Positions 52,626 through 63,836 of a stretch of 64,000 bases of DNA are shown here, piece by piece. The stretch lies in NCBI GenBank assembly GCA_001695595.3, contig MBPM02000126.1:1-64000 (forward strand). Reading direction: 5' to 3'. Numbering within the stretch: position 1 is the first letter of the stretch; the number at the start of each line of letters is the position of its first letter. Both the position numbers and the translations under genes were made by a program. This DNA is from Plasmopara viticola. Its lineage: Eukaryota > Oomycota > Peronosporomycetes > Peronosporales > Peronosporaceae. The notes beneath the pieces were generated by a model that was not told the DNA's origin, did no database searches, and saw only the letters and a program-made list of their open reading frames with translations.

Positions 52626-54675
52626 CTCAATTACGTCTGTGCACGTCTTGAATGATAGAAAGTACGTAATTGTGGCCGCACAGCGTCTCAGCGCTTTAAT
52701 GATGTAAACACACGCTTAGTTGTGGCTCTTTTGCGTCCGAGCTCATCTGCAAGGATCGAAAAGACGTATCTATGGTCGTACAGCGTACCAGCGCTCGAAT
52801 GAAGTGAATGTACGCTTAGTCGTGGCCCTGTTGCGGTTGTGAACGTTTCGATAGATTGAAAGGACGTATCTAGTGTCGTACAACGTCTCAACGCTTCAAA
52901 AGAGTAATTATACGCTTTGTTGTATCACTAATGCATCTGTGCGTGTCTTAAAAGACAGAAAGGACGTATCTGTCGTCGTACATTATCTCAGCACTCTAGG
53001 AAAATGATTTACATTTATTGCGGCTCAATTACGTCTGTGCACGTCTTGAATGATAGAAAGTACGTAATTGTGGCCGCACAGCGTCTCAGCGCTTTAATGA
53101 TGTAAACACACGCTTAGTTGTGGCTCTTTTGCGTCCGAGCTCATCTGCAAGGATCGAAAAGACGTATCTATGGTCGTACAGCGTACCAGCGCTCGAATGA
53201 AGTGAATGTACGCTTAGTCGTGGCCCTGTTGCGGTTGTGAACGTTTCGATAGATTGAAAGGACGTATCTAGTGTCGTACAACGTCTCAACGCTTCAAAAG
53301 AGTAATTATACGCTTTGTTGTATCACTAATGCATCTGTGCGTGTCTTAAAAGACAGAAAGGACGTATCTGTCGTCGTACATTATCTCAGCACTCTAGGAA
53401 AATGATTTACATTTATTGCGACTCAATTACGTCTGTGCACGTCTTGAATGATAGAAAGTACGTAATTGTGGCCGCACAGCGTCTCAGCGCTTTAATGATG
53501 TAAACACACGCTTAGTTGTGGCTCTTTTGCGTCCGAGCTCATCTGCAAGGATCGAAAAGACGTATCTATGGTCGTACAGCGTACCAGCGCTCGAATGAAG
53601 TGAATGTACGCTTAGTCGTGGCCCTGTTGCGGTTGTGAACGTTTCGATAGATTGAAAGGACGTATCTAGTGTCGTACAACGTCTCAACGCTTCAAAAGAG
53701 TAATTATACGCTTTGTTGTATCACTAATGCATCTGTGCGTGTCTTAAAAGACAGAAAGGACGTATCTGTCGTCGTACATTATCTCAGCGCTCTAGGAAAA
53801 TGATTATACATTTGGCTGGAGCTCAATTACGTTTGTGCGCGTCTTGAATGATAGAAAGTACGTATTTGTGGCCGCACAGCGTCTCAGCGCTTTAATGATG
53901 TAAACACACGCTTAGTTGTGGCTCTTTTGCGTCCGAGCTCATCTGCAAGGATCGAAAAGACGTATCTATGGTCGTACAGCGTACCAGCGCTCGAATGAAG
54001 TGAATGTACGCTTAGTCGTGGCCCTGTTGCGGTTGTGAACGTTTCGATAGATTGAAAGGACGTATCTAGTGTCGTACAACGTCTCAACGCTTCAAAAGAG
54101 TAATTATACGCTTTGTTGTATCACTAATGCATCTGTGCGTGTCTTAAAAGACAGAAAGGACGTATCTGTCGTCGTACATTATCTCAGCACTCTAGGAAAA
54201 TGATTTTACAATTATTGCGGCTCAATTACGTCTGTGCACGTCTTGAATGATAGAAAGTACGTAATTGTGGCCGCACAGCGTCTCAGCGCTTTAATGATGT
54301 AAACACACGCTTAGTTGTGGCTCTTTTGCGTCCGAGCTCATCTGCAAGGATCGAAAAGACGTATCTATGGTCGTACAGCGTACCAGCGCTCGAATGAAGT
54401 GAATGTACGCTTAGTCGTGGCCCTGTTGCGGTTGTGAACGTTTCGATAGATTGAAAGGACGTATCTAGTGTCGTACAACGTCTCAACGCTTCAAAAGAGT
54501 AATTATACGCTTTGTTGTATCACTAATGCATCTGTGCGTGTCTTAAAAGACAGAAAGGACGTATCTGTCGTCGTACATTATCTCAGCACTCTAGAAAAAT
54601 GATTTACATTTATTGCGACTCAATTACGTCTGTGCACGTCTTGAATGATAGAAAGTACGTAATTGTGGCCGCACA

Positions 54676-57461
54676 GCGTCTCAGCGCTTTAATGATGTAA
54701 ACACACGCTTAGTTGTGGCTCTTTTGCGTCCGAGCTCATCTGCAAGGATCGAAAAGACGTATCTATGGTCGTACAGCGTACCAGCGCTCGAATGAAGTGA
54801 ATGTACGCTTAGTCGTGGCCCTGTTGCGGTTGTGAACGTTTCGATAGATTGAAAGGACGTATCTAGTGTCGTACAACGTCTCAACGCTTCAAAAGAGTAA
54901 TTATACGCTTTGTTGTATCACTAATGCATCTGTGCGTGTCTTAAAAGACAGAAAGGACGTATCTGTCGTCGTACATTATCTCAGCACTCTAGGAAAATGA
55001 TTTACATTTATTGCGACTCAATTACGTCTGTGCACGTCTTGAATGATAGAAAGTACGTAATTGTGGCCGCACAGCGTCTCAGCGCTTTAATGATGTAAAC
55101 ACACGCTTAGTTGTGGCTCTTTTGCGTCCGAGCTCATCTGCAAGGATCGAAAAGACGTATCTATGGTCGTACAGCGTACCAGCGCTCGAATGAAGTGAAT
55201 GTACGCTTAGTCGTGGCCCTGTTGCGGTTGTGAACGTTTCGATAGATTGAAAGGACGTATCTAGTGTCGTACAACGTCTCAACGCTTCAAAAGAGTAATT
55301 ATACGCTTTGTTGTATCACTAATGCATCTGTGCGTGTCTTAAAAGACAGAAAGGACGTATCTGTCGTCGTACATTATCTCAGCACTCTAGGAAAATGATT
55401 TACATTTATTGCGACTCAATTACGTCTGTGCACGTCTTGAATGATAGAAAGTACGTAATTGTGGCCGCACAGCGTCTCAGCGCTTTAATGATGTAAACAC
55501 ACGCTTAGTTGTGGCTCTTTTGCGTCCGAGCTCATCTGCAAGGATCGAAAAGACGTATCTATGGTCGTACAGCGTACCAGCGCTCGAATGAAGTGAATGT
55601 ACGCTTAGTCGTGGCCCTGTTGCGGTTGTGAACGTTTCGATAGATTGAAAGGACGTATCTAGTGTCGTACAACGTCTCAACGCTTCAAAAGAGTAATTAT
55701 ACGCTTTGTTGTATCACTAATGCATCTGTGCGTGTCTTAAAAGACAGAAAGGACGTATCTGTCGTCGTACATTATCTCAGCACTCTAGGAAAATGATTTA
55801 CATTTATTGCGACTCAATTACGTCTGTGCACGTCTTGAATGATAGAAAGTACGTAATTGTGGCCGCACAGCGTCTCAGCGCTTTAATGATGTAAACACAC
55901 GCTTAGTTGTGGCTCTTTTGCGTCCGAGCTCATCTGCAAGGATCGAAAAGACGTATCTATGGTCGTACAGCGTACCAGCGCTCGAATGAAGTGAATGTAC
56001 GCTTAGTCGTGGCCCTGTTGCGGTTGTGAACGTTTCGATAGATTGAAAGGACGTATCTAGTGTCGTACAACGTCTCAACGCTTCAAAAGAGTAATTATAC
56101 GCTTTGTTGTATCACTAATGCATCTGTGCGTGTCTTAAAAGACAGAAAGGACGTATCTGTCGTCGTACATTATCTCAGCACTCTAGGAAAATGATTTACA
56201 TTTATTGCGACTCAATTACGTCTGTGCACGTCTTGAATGATAGAAAGTACGTAATTGTGGCCGCACAGCGTCTCAGCGCTTTAATGATGTAAACACACGC
56301 TTAGTTGTGGCTCTTTTGCGTCCGAGCTCATCTGCAAGGATCGAAAAGACGTATCTATGGTCGTACAGCGTACCAGCGCTCGAATGAAGTGAATGTACGC
56401 TTAGTCGTGGCCCTGTTGCGGTTGTGAACGTTTCGATAGATTGAAAGGACGTATCTAGTGTCGTACAACGTCTCAACGCTTCAAAAGAGTAATTATACGC
56501 TTTGTTGTATCACTAATGCATCTGTGCGTGTCTTAAAAGACAGAAAGGACGTATCTGTCGTCGTACATTATCTCAGCACTCTAGGAAAATGATTTACATT
56601 TATTGCGACTCAATTACGTCTGTGCACGTCTTGAATGATAGAAAGTACGTAATTGTGGCCGCACAGCGTCTCAGCGCTTTAATGATGTAAACACACGCTT
56701 AGTTGTGGCTCTTTTGCGTCCGAGCTCATCTGCAAGGATCGAAAAGACGTATCTATGGTCGTACAGCGTACCAGCGCTCGAATGAAGTGAATGTACGCTT
56801 AGTCGTGGCCCTGTTGCGGTTGTGAACGTTTCGATAGATTGAAAGGACGTATCTAGTGTCGTACAACGTCTCAACGCTTCAAAAGAGTAATTATACGCTT
56901 TGTTGTATCACTAATGCATCTGTGCGTGTCTTAAAAGACAGAAAGGACGTATCTGTCGTCGTACATTATCTCAGCACTCTAGGAAAATGATTTACATTTA
57001 TTGCGACTCAATTACGTCTGTGCACGTCTTGAATGATAGAAAGTACGTAATTGTGGCCGCACAGCGTCTCAGCGCTTTAATGATGTAAACACACGCTTAG
57101 TTGTGGCTCTTTTGCGTCCGAGCTCATCTGCAAGGATCGAAAAGACGTATCTATGGTCGTACAGCGTACCAGCGCTCGAATGAAGTGAATGTACGCTTAG
57201 TCGTGGCCCTGTTGCGGTTGTGAACGTTTCGATAGATTGAAAGGACGTATCTAGTGTCGTACAACGTCTCAACGCTTCAAAAGAGTAATTATACGCTTTG
57301 TTGTATCACTAATGCATCTGTGCGTGTCTTAAAAGACAGAAAGGACGTATCTGTCGTCGTACATTATCTCAGCACTCTAGGAAAATGATTTACATTTATT
57401 GCGACTCAATTACGTCTGTGCACGTCTTGAATGATAGAAAGTACGTAATTGTGGCCGCACA
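54676..57461. repeat. Run of seven apparently identical 398-bp units
   Basis: Seven consecutive units spaced exactly 398 bp apart show no difference that I could find by reading. The unit before them (from 54278) differs by a single ctagaaaaatg versus ctaggaaaatg change. The next unit differs by carrying gattgtacattt in S4 (about 57784). This is the most uniform stretch in the window and implies very recent amplification or efficient conversion. Confidence 0.75.
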
Positions 57462-60400
57462 GCGTCTCAGCGCTTTAATGATGTAAACACACGCTTAGTT
57501 GTGGCTCTTTTGCGTCCGAGCTCATCTGCAAGGATCGAAAAGACGTATCTATGGTCGTACAGCGTACCAGCGCTCGAATGAAGTGAATGTACGCTTAGTC
57601 GTGGCCCTGTTGCGGTTGTGAACGTTTCGATAGATTGAAAGGACGTATCTAGTGTCGTACAACGTCTCAACGCTTCAAAAGAGTAATTATACGCTTTGTT
57701 GTATCACTAATGCATCTGTGCGTGTCTTAAAAGACAGAAAGGACGTATCTGTCGTCGTACATTATCTCAGCACTCTAGGAAAATGATTGTACATTTATTG
57801 CGACTCAATTACGTCTGTGCACGTCTTGAATGATAGAAAGTACGTAATTGTGGCCGCACAGCGTCTCAGCGCTTTAATGATGTAAACACACGCTTAGTTG
57901 TGGCTCTTTTGCGTCCGAGCTCATCTGCAAGGATCGAAAAGACGTATCTATGGTCGTACAGCGTACCAGCGCTCGAATGAAGTGAATGTACGCTTAGTCG
58001 TGGCCCTGTTGCGGTTGTGAACGTTTCGATAGATTGAAAGGACGTATCTAGTGTCGTACAACGTCTCAACGCTTCAAAAGAGTAATTATACGCTTTGTTG
58101 TATCACTAATGCATCTGTGCGTGTCTTAAAAGACAGAAAGGACGTATCTGTCGTCGTACATTATCTCAGCACTCTAGGAAAATGATTTACATTTATTGCG
58201 CTCAATTACGTCTGTGCACGTCTTGAATGATAGAAAGTACGTAATTGTGGCCGCACAGCGTCTCAGCGCTTTAATGATGTAAACACACGCTTAGTTGTGG
58301 CTCTTTTGCGTCCGAGCTCATCTGCAAGGATCGAAAAGACGTATCTATGGTCGTACAGCGTACCAGCGCTCGAATGAAGTGAATGTACGCTTAGTCGTGG
58401 CCCTGTTGCGGTTGTGAACGTTTCGATAGATTGAAAGGACGTATCTAGTGTCGTACAACGTCTCAACGCTTCAAAAGAGTAATTATACGCTTTGTTGTAT
58501 CACTAATGCATCTGTGCGTGTCTTAAAAGACAGAAAGGACGTATCTGTCGTCGTACATTATCTCAGCACTCTAGGAAAATGATTTACATTTATTGCGACT
58601 CAATTACGTCTGTGCACGTCTTGAATGATAGAAAGTACGTAATTGTGGCCGCACAGCGTCTCAGCGCTTTAATGATGTAAACACACGCTTAGTTGTGGCT
58701 CTTTTGCGTCCGAGCTCATCTGCAAGGATCGAAAAGACGTATCTATGGTCGTACAGCGTACCAGCGCTCGAATGAAGTGAATGTACGCTTAGTCGTGGCC
58801 CTGTTGCGGTTGTGAACGTTTCGATAGATTGAAAGGACGTATCTAGTGTCGTACAACGTCTCAACGCTTCAAAAGAGTAATTATACGCTTTGTTGTATCA
58901 CTAATGCATCTGTGCGTGTCTTAAAAGACAGAAAGGACGTATCTGTCGTCGTACATTATCTCAGCACTCTAGGAAAATGATTGTACATTTATTGCGACTC
59001 AATTACGTCTGTGCACGTCTTGAATGATAGAAAGTACGTAATTGTGGCCGCACAGCGTCTCAGCGCTTTAATGATGTAAACACACGCTTAGTTGTGGCTC
59101 TTTTGCGTCCGAGCTCATCTGCAAGGATCGAAAAGACGTATCTATGGTCGTACAGCGTACCAGCGCTCGAATGAAGTGAATGTACGCTTAGTCGTGGCCC
59201 TGTTGCGGTTGTGAACGTTTCGATAGATTGAAAGGACGTATCTAGTGTCGTACAACGTCTCAACGCTTCAAAAGAGTAATTATACGCTTTGTTGTATCAC
59301 TAATGCATCTGTGCGTGTCTTAAAAGACAGAAAGGACGTATCTGTCGTCGTACATTATCTCAGCACTCTAGGAAAATGATTTACATTTATTGCGACTCAA
59401 TTACGTCTGTGCACGTCTTGAATGATAGAAAGTACGTAATTGTGGCCGCACAGCGTCTCAGCGCTTTAATGATGTAAACACACGCTTAGTTGTGGCTCTT
59501 TTGCGTCCGAGCTCATCTGCAAGGATCGAAAAGACGTATCTATGGTCGTACAGCGTACCAGCGCTCGAATGAAGTGAATGTACGCTTAGTCGTGGCCCTG
59601 TTGCGGTTGTGAACGTTTCGATAGATTGAAAGGACGTATCTAGTGTCGTACAACGTCTCAACGCTTCAAAAGAGTAATTATACGCTTTGTTGTATCACTA
59701 ATGCATCTGTGCGTGTCTTAAAAGACAGAAAGGACGTATCTGTCGTCGTACATTATCTCAGCACTCTAGGAAAATGATTGTACATTTATTGCGACTCAAT
59801 TACGTCTGTGCACGTCTTGAATGATAGAAAGTACGTAATTGTGGCCGCACAGCGTCTCAGCGCTTTAATGATGTAAACACACGCTTAGTTGTGGCTCTTT
59901 TGCGTCCGAGCTCATCTGCAAGGATCGAAAAGACGTATCTATGGTCGTACAGCGTACCAGCGCTCGAATGAAGTGAATGTACGCTTAGTCGTGGCCCTGT
60001 TGCGGTTGTGAACGTTTCGATAGATTGAAAGGACGTATCTAGTGTCGTACAACGTCTCAACGCTTCAAAAGAGTAATTATACGCTTTGTTGTATCACTAA
60101 TGCATCTGTGCGTGTCTTAAAAGACAGAAAGGACGTATCTGTCGTCGTACATTATCTCAGCACTCTAGGAAAATGATTGTACATTTATTGCGACTCAATT
60201 ACGTCTGTGCACGTCTTGAATGATAGAAAGTACGTAATTGTGGCCGCACAGCGTCTCAGCGCTTTAATGATGTAAACACACGCTTAGTTGTGGCTCTTTT
60301 GCGTCCGAGCTCATCTGCAAGGATCGAAAAGACGTATCTATGGTCGTACAGCGTACCAGCGCTCGAATGAAGTGAATGTACGCTTAGTCGTGGCCCTGTT

Positions 60401-63039
60401 GCGGTTGTGAACGTTTCGATAGATTGAAAGGACGTATCTAGTGTCGTACAACGTCTCAACGCTTCAAAAGAGTAATTATACGCTTTGTTGTATCACTAAT
60501 GCATCTGTGCGTGTCTTAAAAGACAGAAAGGACGTATCTGTCGTCGTACATTATCTCAGCACTCTAGGAAAATGATTGTACATTTAGTTGCAGCTCAATT
60601 ACGTCTGTGCACGTCTTGAATGATAGAAAGTACGTAATTGTGGCCGCACAGCGTCTCAGCGCTTTAATGATGTAAACACACGCTTAGTTGTGGCTCTTTT
60701 GCGTCCGAGCTCATCTGCAAGGATCGAAAAGACGTATCTATGGTCGTACAGCGTACCAGCGCTCGAATGAAGTGAATGTACGCTTAGTCGTGGCCCTGTT
60801 GCGGTTGTGAACGTTTCGATAGATTGAAAGGACGTATCTAGTGTCGTACAACGTCTCAACGCTTCAAAAGAGTAATTATACGCTTTGTTGTATCACTAAT
60901 GCATCTGTGCGTGTCTTAAAAGACAGAAAGGACGTATCTGTCGTCGTACATTATCTCAGCACTCTAGGAAAATGATTTACATTTATTGCGACTCAATTAC
61001 GTCTGTGCACGTCTTGAATGATAGAAAGTACGTAATTGTGGCCGCACAGCGTCTCAGCGCTTTAATGATGTAAACACACGCTTAGTTGTGGCTCTTTTGC
61101 GTCCGAGCTCATCTGCAAGGATCGAAAAGACGTATCTATGGTCGTACAGCGTACCAGCGCTCGAATGAAGTGAATGTACGCTTAGTCGTGGCCCTGTTGC
61201 GGTTGTGAACGTTTCGATAGATTGAAAGGACGTATCTAGTGTCGTACAACGTCTCAACGCTTCAAAAGAGTAATTATACGCTTTGTTGTATCACTAATGC
61301 ATCTGTGCGTGTCTTAAAAGACAGAAAGGACGTATCTGTCGTCGTACATTATCTCAGCACTCTAGGAAAATGATTGTACATTTATTGCGACTCAATTACG
61401 TCTGTGCACGTCTTGAATGATAGAAAGTACGTAATTGTGGCCGCACAGCGTCTCAGCGCTTTAATGATGTAAACACACGCTTAGTTGTGGCTCTTTTGCG
61501 TCCGAGCTCATCTGCAAGGATCGAAAAGACGTATCTATGGTCGTACAGCGTACCAGCGCTCGAATGAAGTGAATGTACGCTTAGTCGTGGCCCTGTTGCG
61601 GTTGTGAACGTTTCGATAGATTGAAAGGACGTATCTAGTGTCGTACAACGTCTCAACGCTTCAAAAGAGTAATTATACGCTTTGTTGTATCACTAATGCA
61701 TCTGTGCGTGTCTTAAAAGACAGAAAGGACGTATCTGTCGTCGTACATTATCTCAGCACTCTAGGAAAATGATTTACATTTATTGCGACTCAATTACGTC
61801 TGTGCACGTCTTGAATGATAGAAAGTACGTAATTGTGGCCGCACAGCGTCTCAGCGCTTTAATGATGTAAACACACGCTTAGTTGTGGCTCTTTTGCGTC
61901 CGAGCTCATCTGCAAGGATCGAAAAGACGTATCTATGGTCGTACAGCGTACCAGCGCTCGAATGAAGTGAATGTACGCTTAGTCGTGGCCCTGTTGCGGT
62001 TGTGAACGTTTCGATAGATTGAAAGGACGTATCTAGTGTCGTACAACGTCTCAACGCTTCAAAAGAGTAATTATACGCTTTGTTGTATCACTAATGCATC
62101 TGTGCGTGTCTTAAAAGACAGAAAGGACGTATCTGTCGTCGTACATTATCTCAGCACTCTAGGAAAATGATTTACATTTATTGCGACTCAATTACGTCTG
62201 TGCACGTCTTGAATGATAGAAAGTACGTAATTGTGGCCGCACAGCGTCTCAGCGCTTTAATGATGTAAACACACGCTTAGTTGTGGCTCTTTTGCGTCCG
62301 AGCTCATCTGCAAGGATCGAAAAGACGTATCTATGGTCGTACAGCGTACCAGCGCTCGAATGAAGTGAATGTACGCTTAGTCGTGGCCCTGTTGCGGTTG
62401 TGAACGTTTCGATAGATTGAAAGGACGTATCTAGTGTCGTACAACGTCTCAACGCTTCAAAAGAGTAATTATACGCTTTGTTGTATCACTAATGCATCTG
62501 TGCGTGTCTTAAAAGACAGAAAGGACGTATCTGTCGTCGTACATTATCTCAGCACTCTAGGAAAATGATTTACATTTATTGCGACTCAATTACGTCTGTG
62601 CACGTCTTGAATGATAGAAAGTACGTAATTGTGGCCGCACAGCGTCTCAGCGCTTTAATGATGTAAACACACGCTTAGTTGTGGCTCTTTTGCGTCCGAG
62701 CTCATCTGCAAGGATCGAAAAGACGTATCTATGGTCGTACAGCGTACCAGCGCTCGAATGAAGTGAATGTACGCTTAGTCGTGGCCCTGTTGCGGTTGTG
62801 AACGTTTCGATAGATTGAAAGGACGTATCTAGTGTCGTACAACGTCTCAACGCTTCAAAAGAGTAATTATACGCTTTGTTGTATCACTAATGCATCTGTG
62901 CGTGTCTTAAAAGACAGAAAGGACGTATCTGTCGTCGTACATTATCTCAGCACTCTAGGAAAATGATTTACATTTATTGCGACTCAATTACGTCTGTGCA
63001 CGTCTTGAATGATAGAAAGTACGTAATTGTGGCCGCACA

Positions 63040-63139
63040 GCGTCTCAGCGCTTTAATGATGTAAACACACGCTTAGTTGTGGCTCTTTTGCGTCCGAGCT
63101 CATCTGCAAGGATCGAAAAGACGTATCTATGGTCGTACA
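63040..63139. repeat. Monomer S1 of the reference unit
   Basis: This 100-bp monomer begins gcgtctcagcgc and ends gacgtatctatggtcgtaca. Ungapped identity by hand count is about 72% to S2, 70% to S3 and 66% to the full-length form of S4. The most divergent segment is positions 61-70. It carries the GAGCTC site at positions 57-62 and the variable A-rich stretch (gcaaggatcg here, aaaaggattg or aaaggattg elsewhere). Confidence 0.9.
63096..63101. other. SacI site GAGCTC, once per HOR unit
   Basis: The site lies at S1 positions 57-62 and is kept in nearly every unit read. It should cut the array into a ~400-bp ladder. One unit near 53819 has a second GAGCTC created by an S4 variant (ctggagctcaattacg). 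Confidence 0.85.
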
Positions 63140-63149
63140 GCGTACCAGC
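63120..63149. other. Most conserved monomer-junction core
   Basis: The last ~20 bp of each monomer (gacgtatctatggtcgtaca in S1) and the first ~10 bp of the next are the best-kept part of the monomer across S1, S2 and S3, with 8-10 matches per 10 positions at the tail. S4 is weaker, with tacgtaattg and gccgcaca. Monomer position 31-40 (cgcttagttg) is similarly conserved and sits about 50 bp away. Confidence 0.65.
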
Positions 63150-63239
63150 GCTCGAATGAAGTGAATGTACGCTTAGTCGTGGCCCTGTTGCGGTTGTGAA
63201 CGTTTCGATAGATTGAAAGGACGTATCTAGTGTCGTACA
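63140..63239. repeat. Monomer S2 of the reference unit
   Basis: This 100-bp monomer begins gcgtaccagcgctcg and ends gacgtatctagtgtcgtaca. Identity is about 72% to S1, 66% to S3 and 64% to S4 by hand alignment. It is the most GC- and CpG-rich monomer (49 G+C and 10 CpG in 100 bp). Its central part holds tttcgatagattgaaa, whose ends form a 4-bp inverted repeat. Confidence 0.9.
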
Positions 63240-63339
63240 ACGTCTCAACGCTTCAAAAGAGTAATTATACGCTTTGTTGTATCACTAATGCATCTGTGCG
63301 TGTCTTAAAAGACAGAAAGGACGTATCTGTCGTCGTACA
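63240..63339. repeat. Monomer S3 of the reference unit
   Basis: This 100-bp monomer begins acgtctcaacgc and ends gacgtatctgtcgtcgtaca. It is about 70% identical to S1, 66% to S2 and 69% to S4. It contains the dyad gtcttaaaagac at positions 63-74. In other units its head varies in length (caagagag, caaagag, caagag, caaaagag), and this is a main source of unit length differences. Confidence 0.9.
63302..63313. other. S3-specific dyad GTCTTaaAAGAC
   Basis: Arms of 5 bp flank a 2-bp AA centre. The same position in S1, S2 and S4 lacks the symmetry. The motif is present in S3 of nearly every unit; at 804-815, 1986-1997, 28245-28256 and 28643-28654 it is changed to the perfect 12-bp palindrome gtctttaaagac. 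It could be a protein-binding site or simply a fixed variant. Nothing in the sequence proves function. Confidence 0.6.
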
Positions 63340-63437
63340 TTATCTCAGCACTCTAGGAAAATGATTTACATTTATTGCGACTCAATTACGTCTGTGCACG
63401 TCTTGAATGATAGAAAGTACGTAATTGTGGCCGCACA
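63340..63437. repeat. Monomer S4 of the reference unit, 98-bp form
   Basis: This monomer begins ttatctcagcactctagg and ends gtaattgtggccgcaca. A 100-bp form with gattatacatttagttg occurs in the left and central domains. The 98-bp form here has gatttacatttattg, and a 99-bp form has gattgtacatttattg. It is the most AT-rich monomer (38 G+C of 98). It departs most from the others in the first three bases and at the tail. Confidence 0.88.
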
Positions 63438-63836
63438 GCGTCTCAGCGCTTTAATGATGTAAACACACGCTTAGTTGTGGCTCTTTTGCGTCCGAGCTCA
63501 TCTGCAAGGATCGAAAAGACGTATCTATGGTCGTACAGCGTACCAGCGCTCGAATGAAGTGAATGTACGCTTAGTCGTGGCCCTGTTGCGGTTGTGAACG
63601 TTTCGATAGATTGAAAGGACGTATCTAGTGTCGTACAACGTCTCAACGCTTCAAAAGAGTAATTATACGCTTTGTTGTATCACTAATGCATCTGTGCGTG
63701 TCTTAAAAGACAGAAAGGACGTATCTGTCGTCGTACATTATCTCAGCACTCTAGGAAAATGATTGTACATTTATTGCGACTCAATTACGTCTGTGCACGT
63801 CTTGAATGATAGAAAGTACGTAATTGTGGCCGCACA

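Larger units (their letters stand above)
63040..63437. repeat. Reference HOR unit of domain F (398 bp)
   Basis: I use this unit as the reference for the right-hand domain. Hand counts give 81 C, 93 G, 174 G+C (43.7%) and 30 CpG dinucleotides. It divides cleanly into S1 (100 bp), S2 (100 bp), S3 (100 bp) and S4 (98 bp). The first three monomers end in a form of cgtaca and S4 ends in cgcaca. It contains one GAGCTC (SacI) site, in S1. Confidence 0.9.

Noticed and set aside
63107..63120. RNA polymerase III B box in S1 (ggatcgaaaag)
   Set aside because: It resembles GWTCRANNC at most positions but lacks the final C. No A box or terminator at a suitable distance was recognised, and older units read ggattgaaaag.
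63201..63218. CENP-B box in S2 (tttcgatagattgaaag)
   Set aside because: The TTCG and central A of the consensus NTTCGNNNNANNCGGGN fit, but the essential CGGG is GAAA. A partial match of this size is expected by chance.
63443..63646. A 67-codon minus-strand open frame that recurs in most units (across S1-S2)
   Set aside because: Its apparent start is a TTG codon, not ATG (bases 63644-63646 read CAA on the plus strand). It ends at a stop in each unit, and units differ by 1-2 bp so frames shift freely. Domain D units break it by a one-base deletion with no compensation. Its recurrence follows from DNA repetition, not coding constraint.
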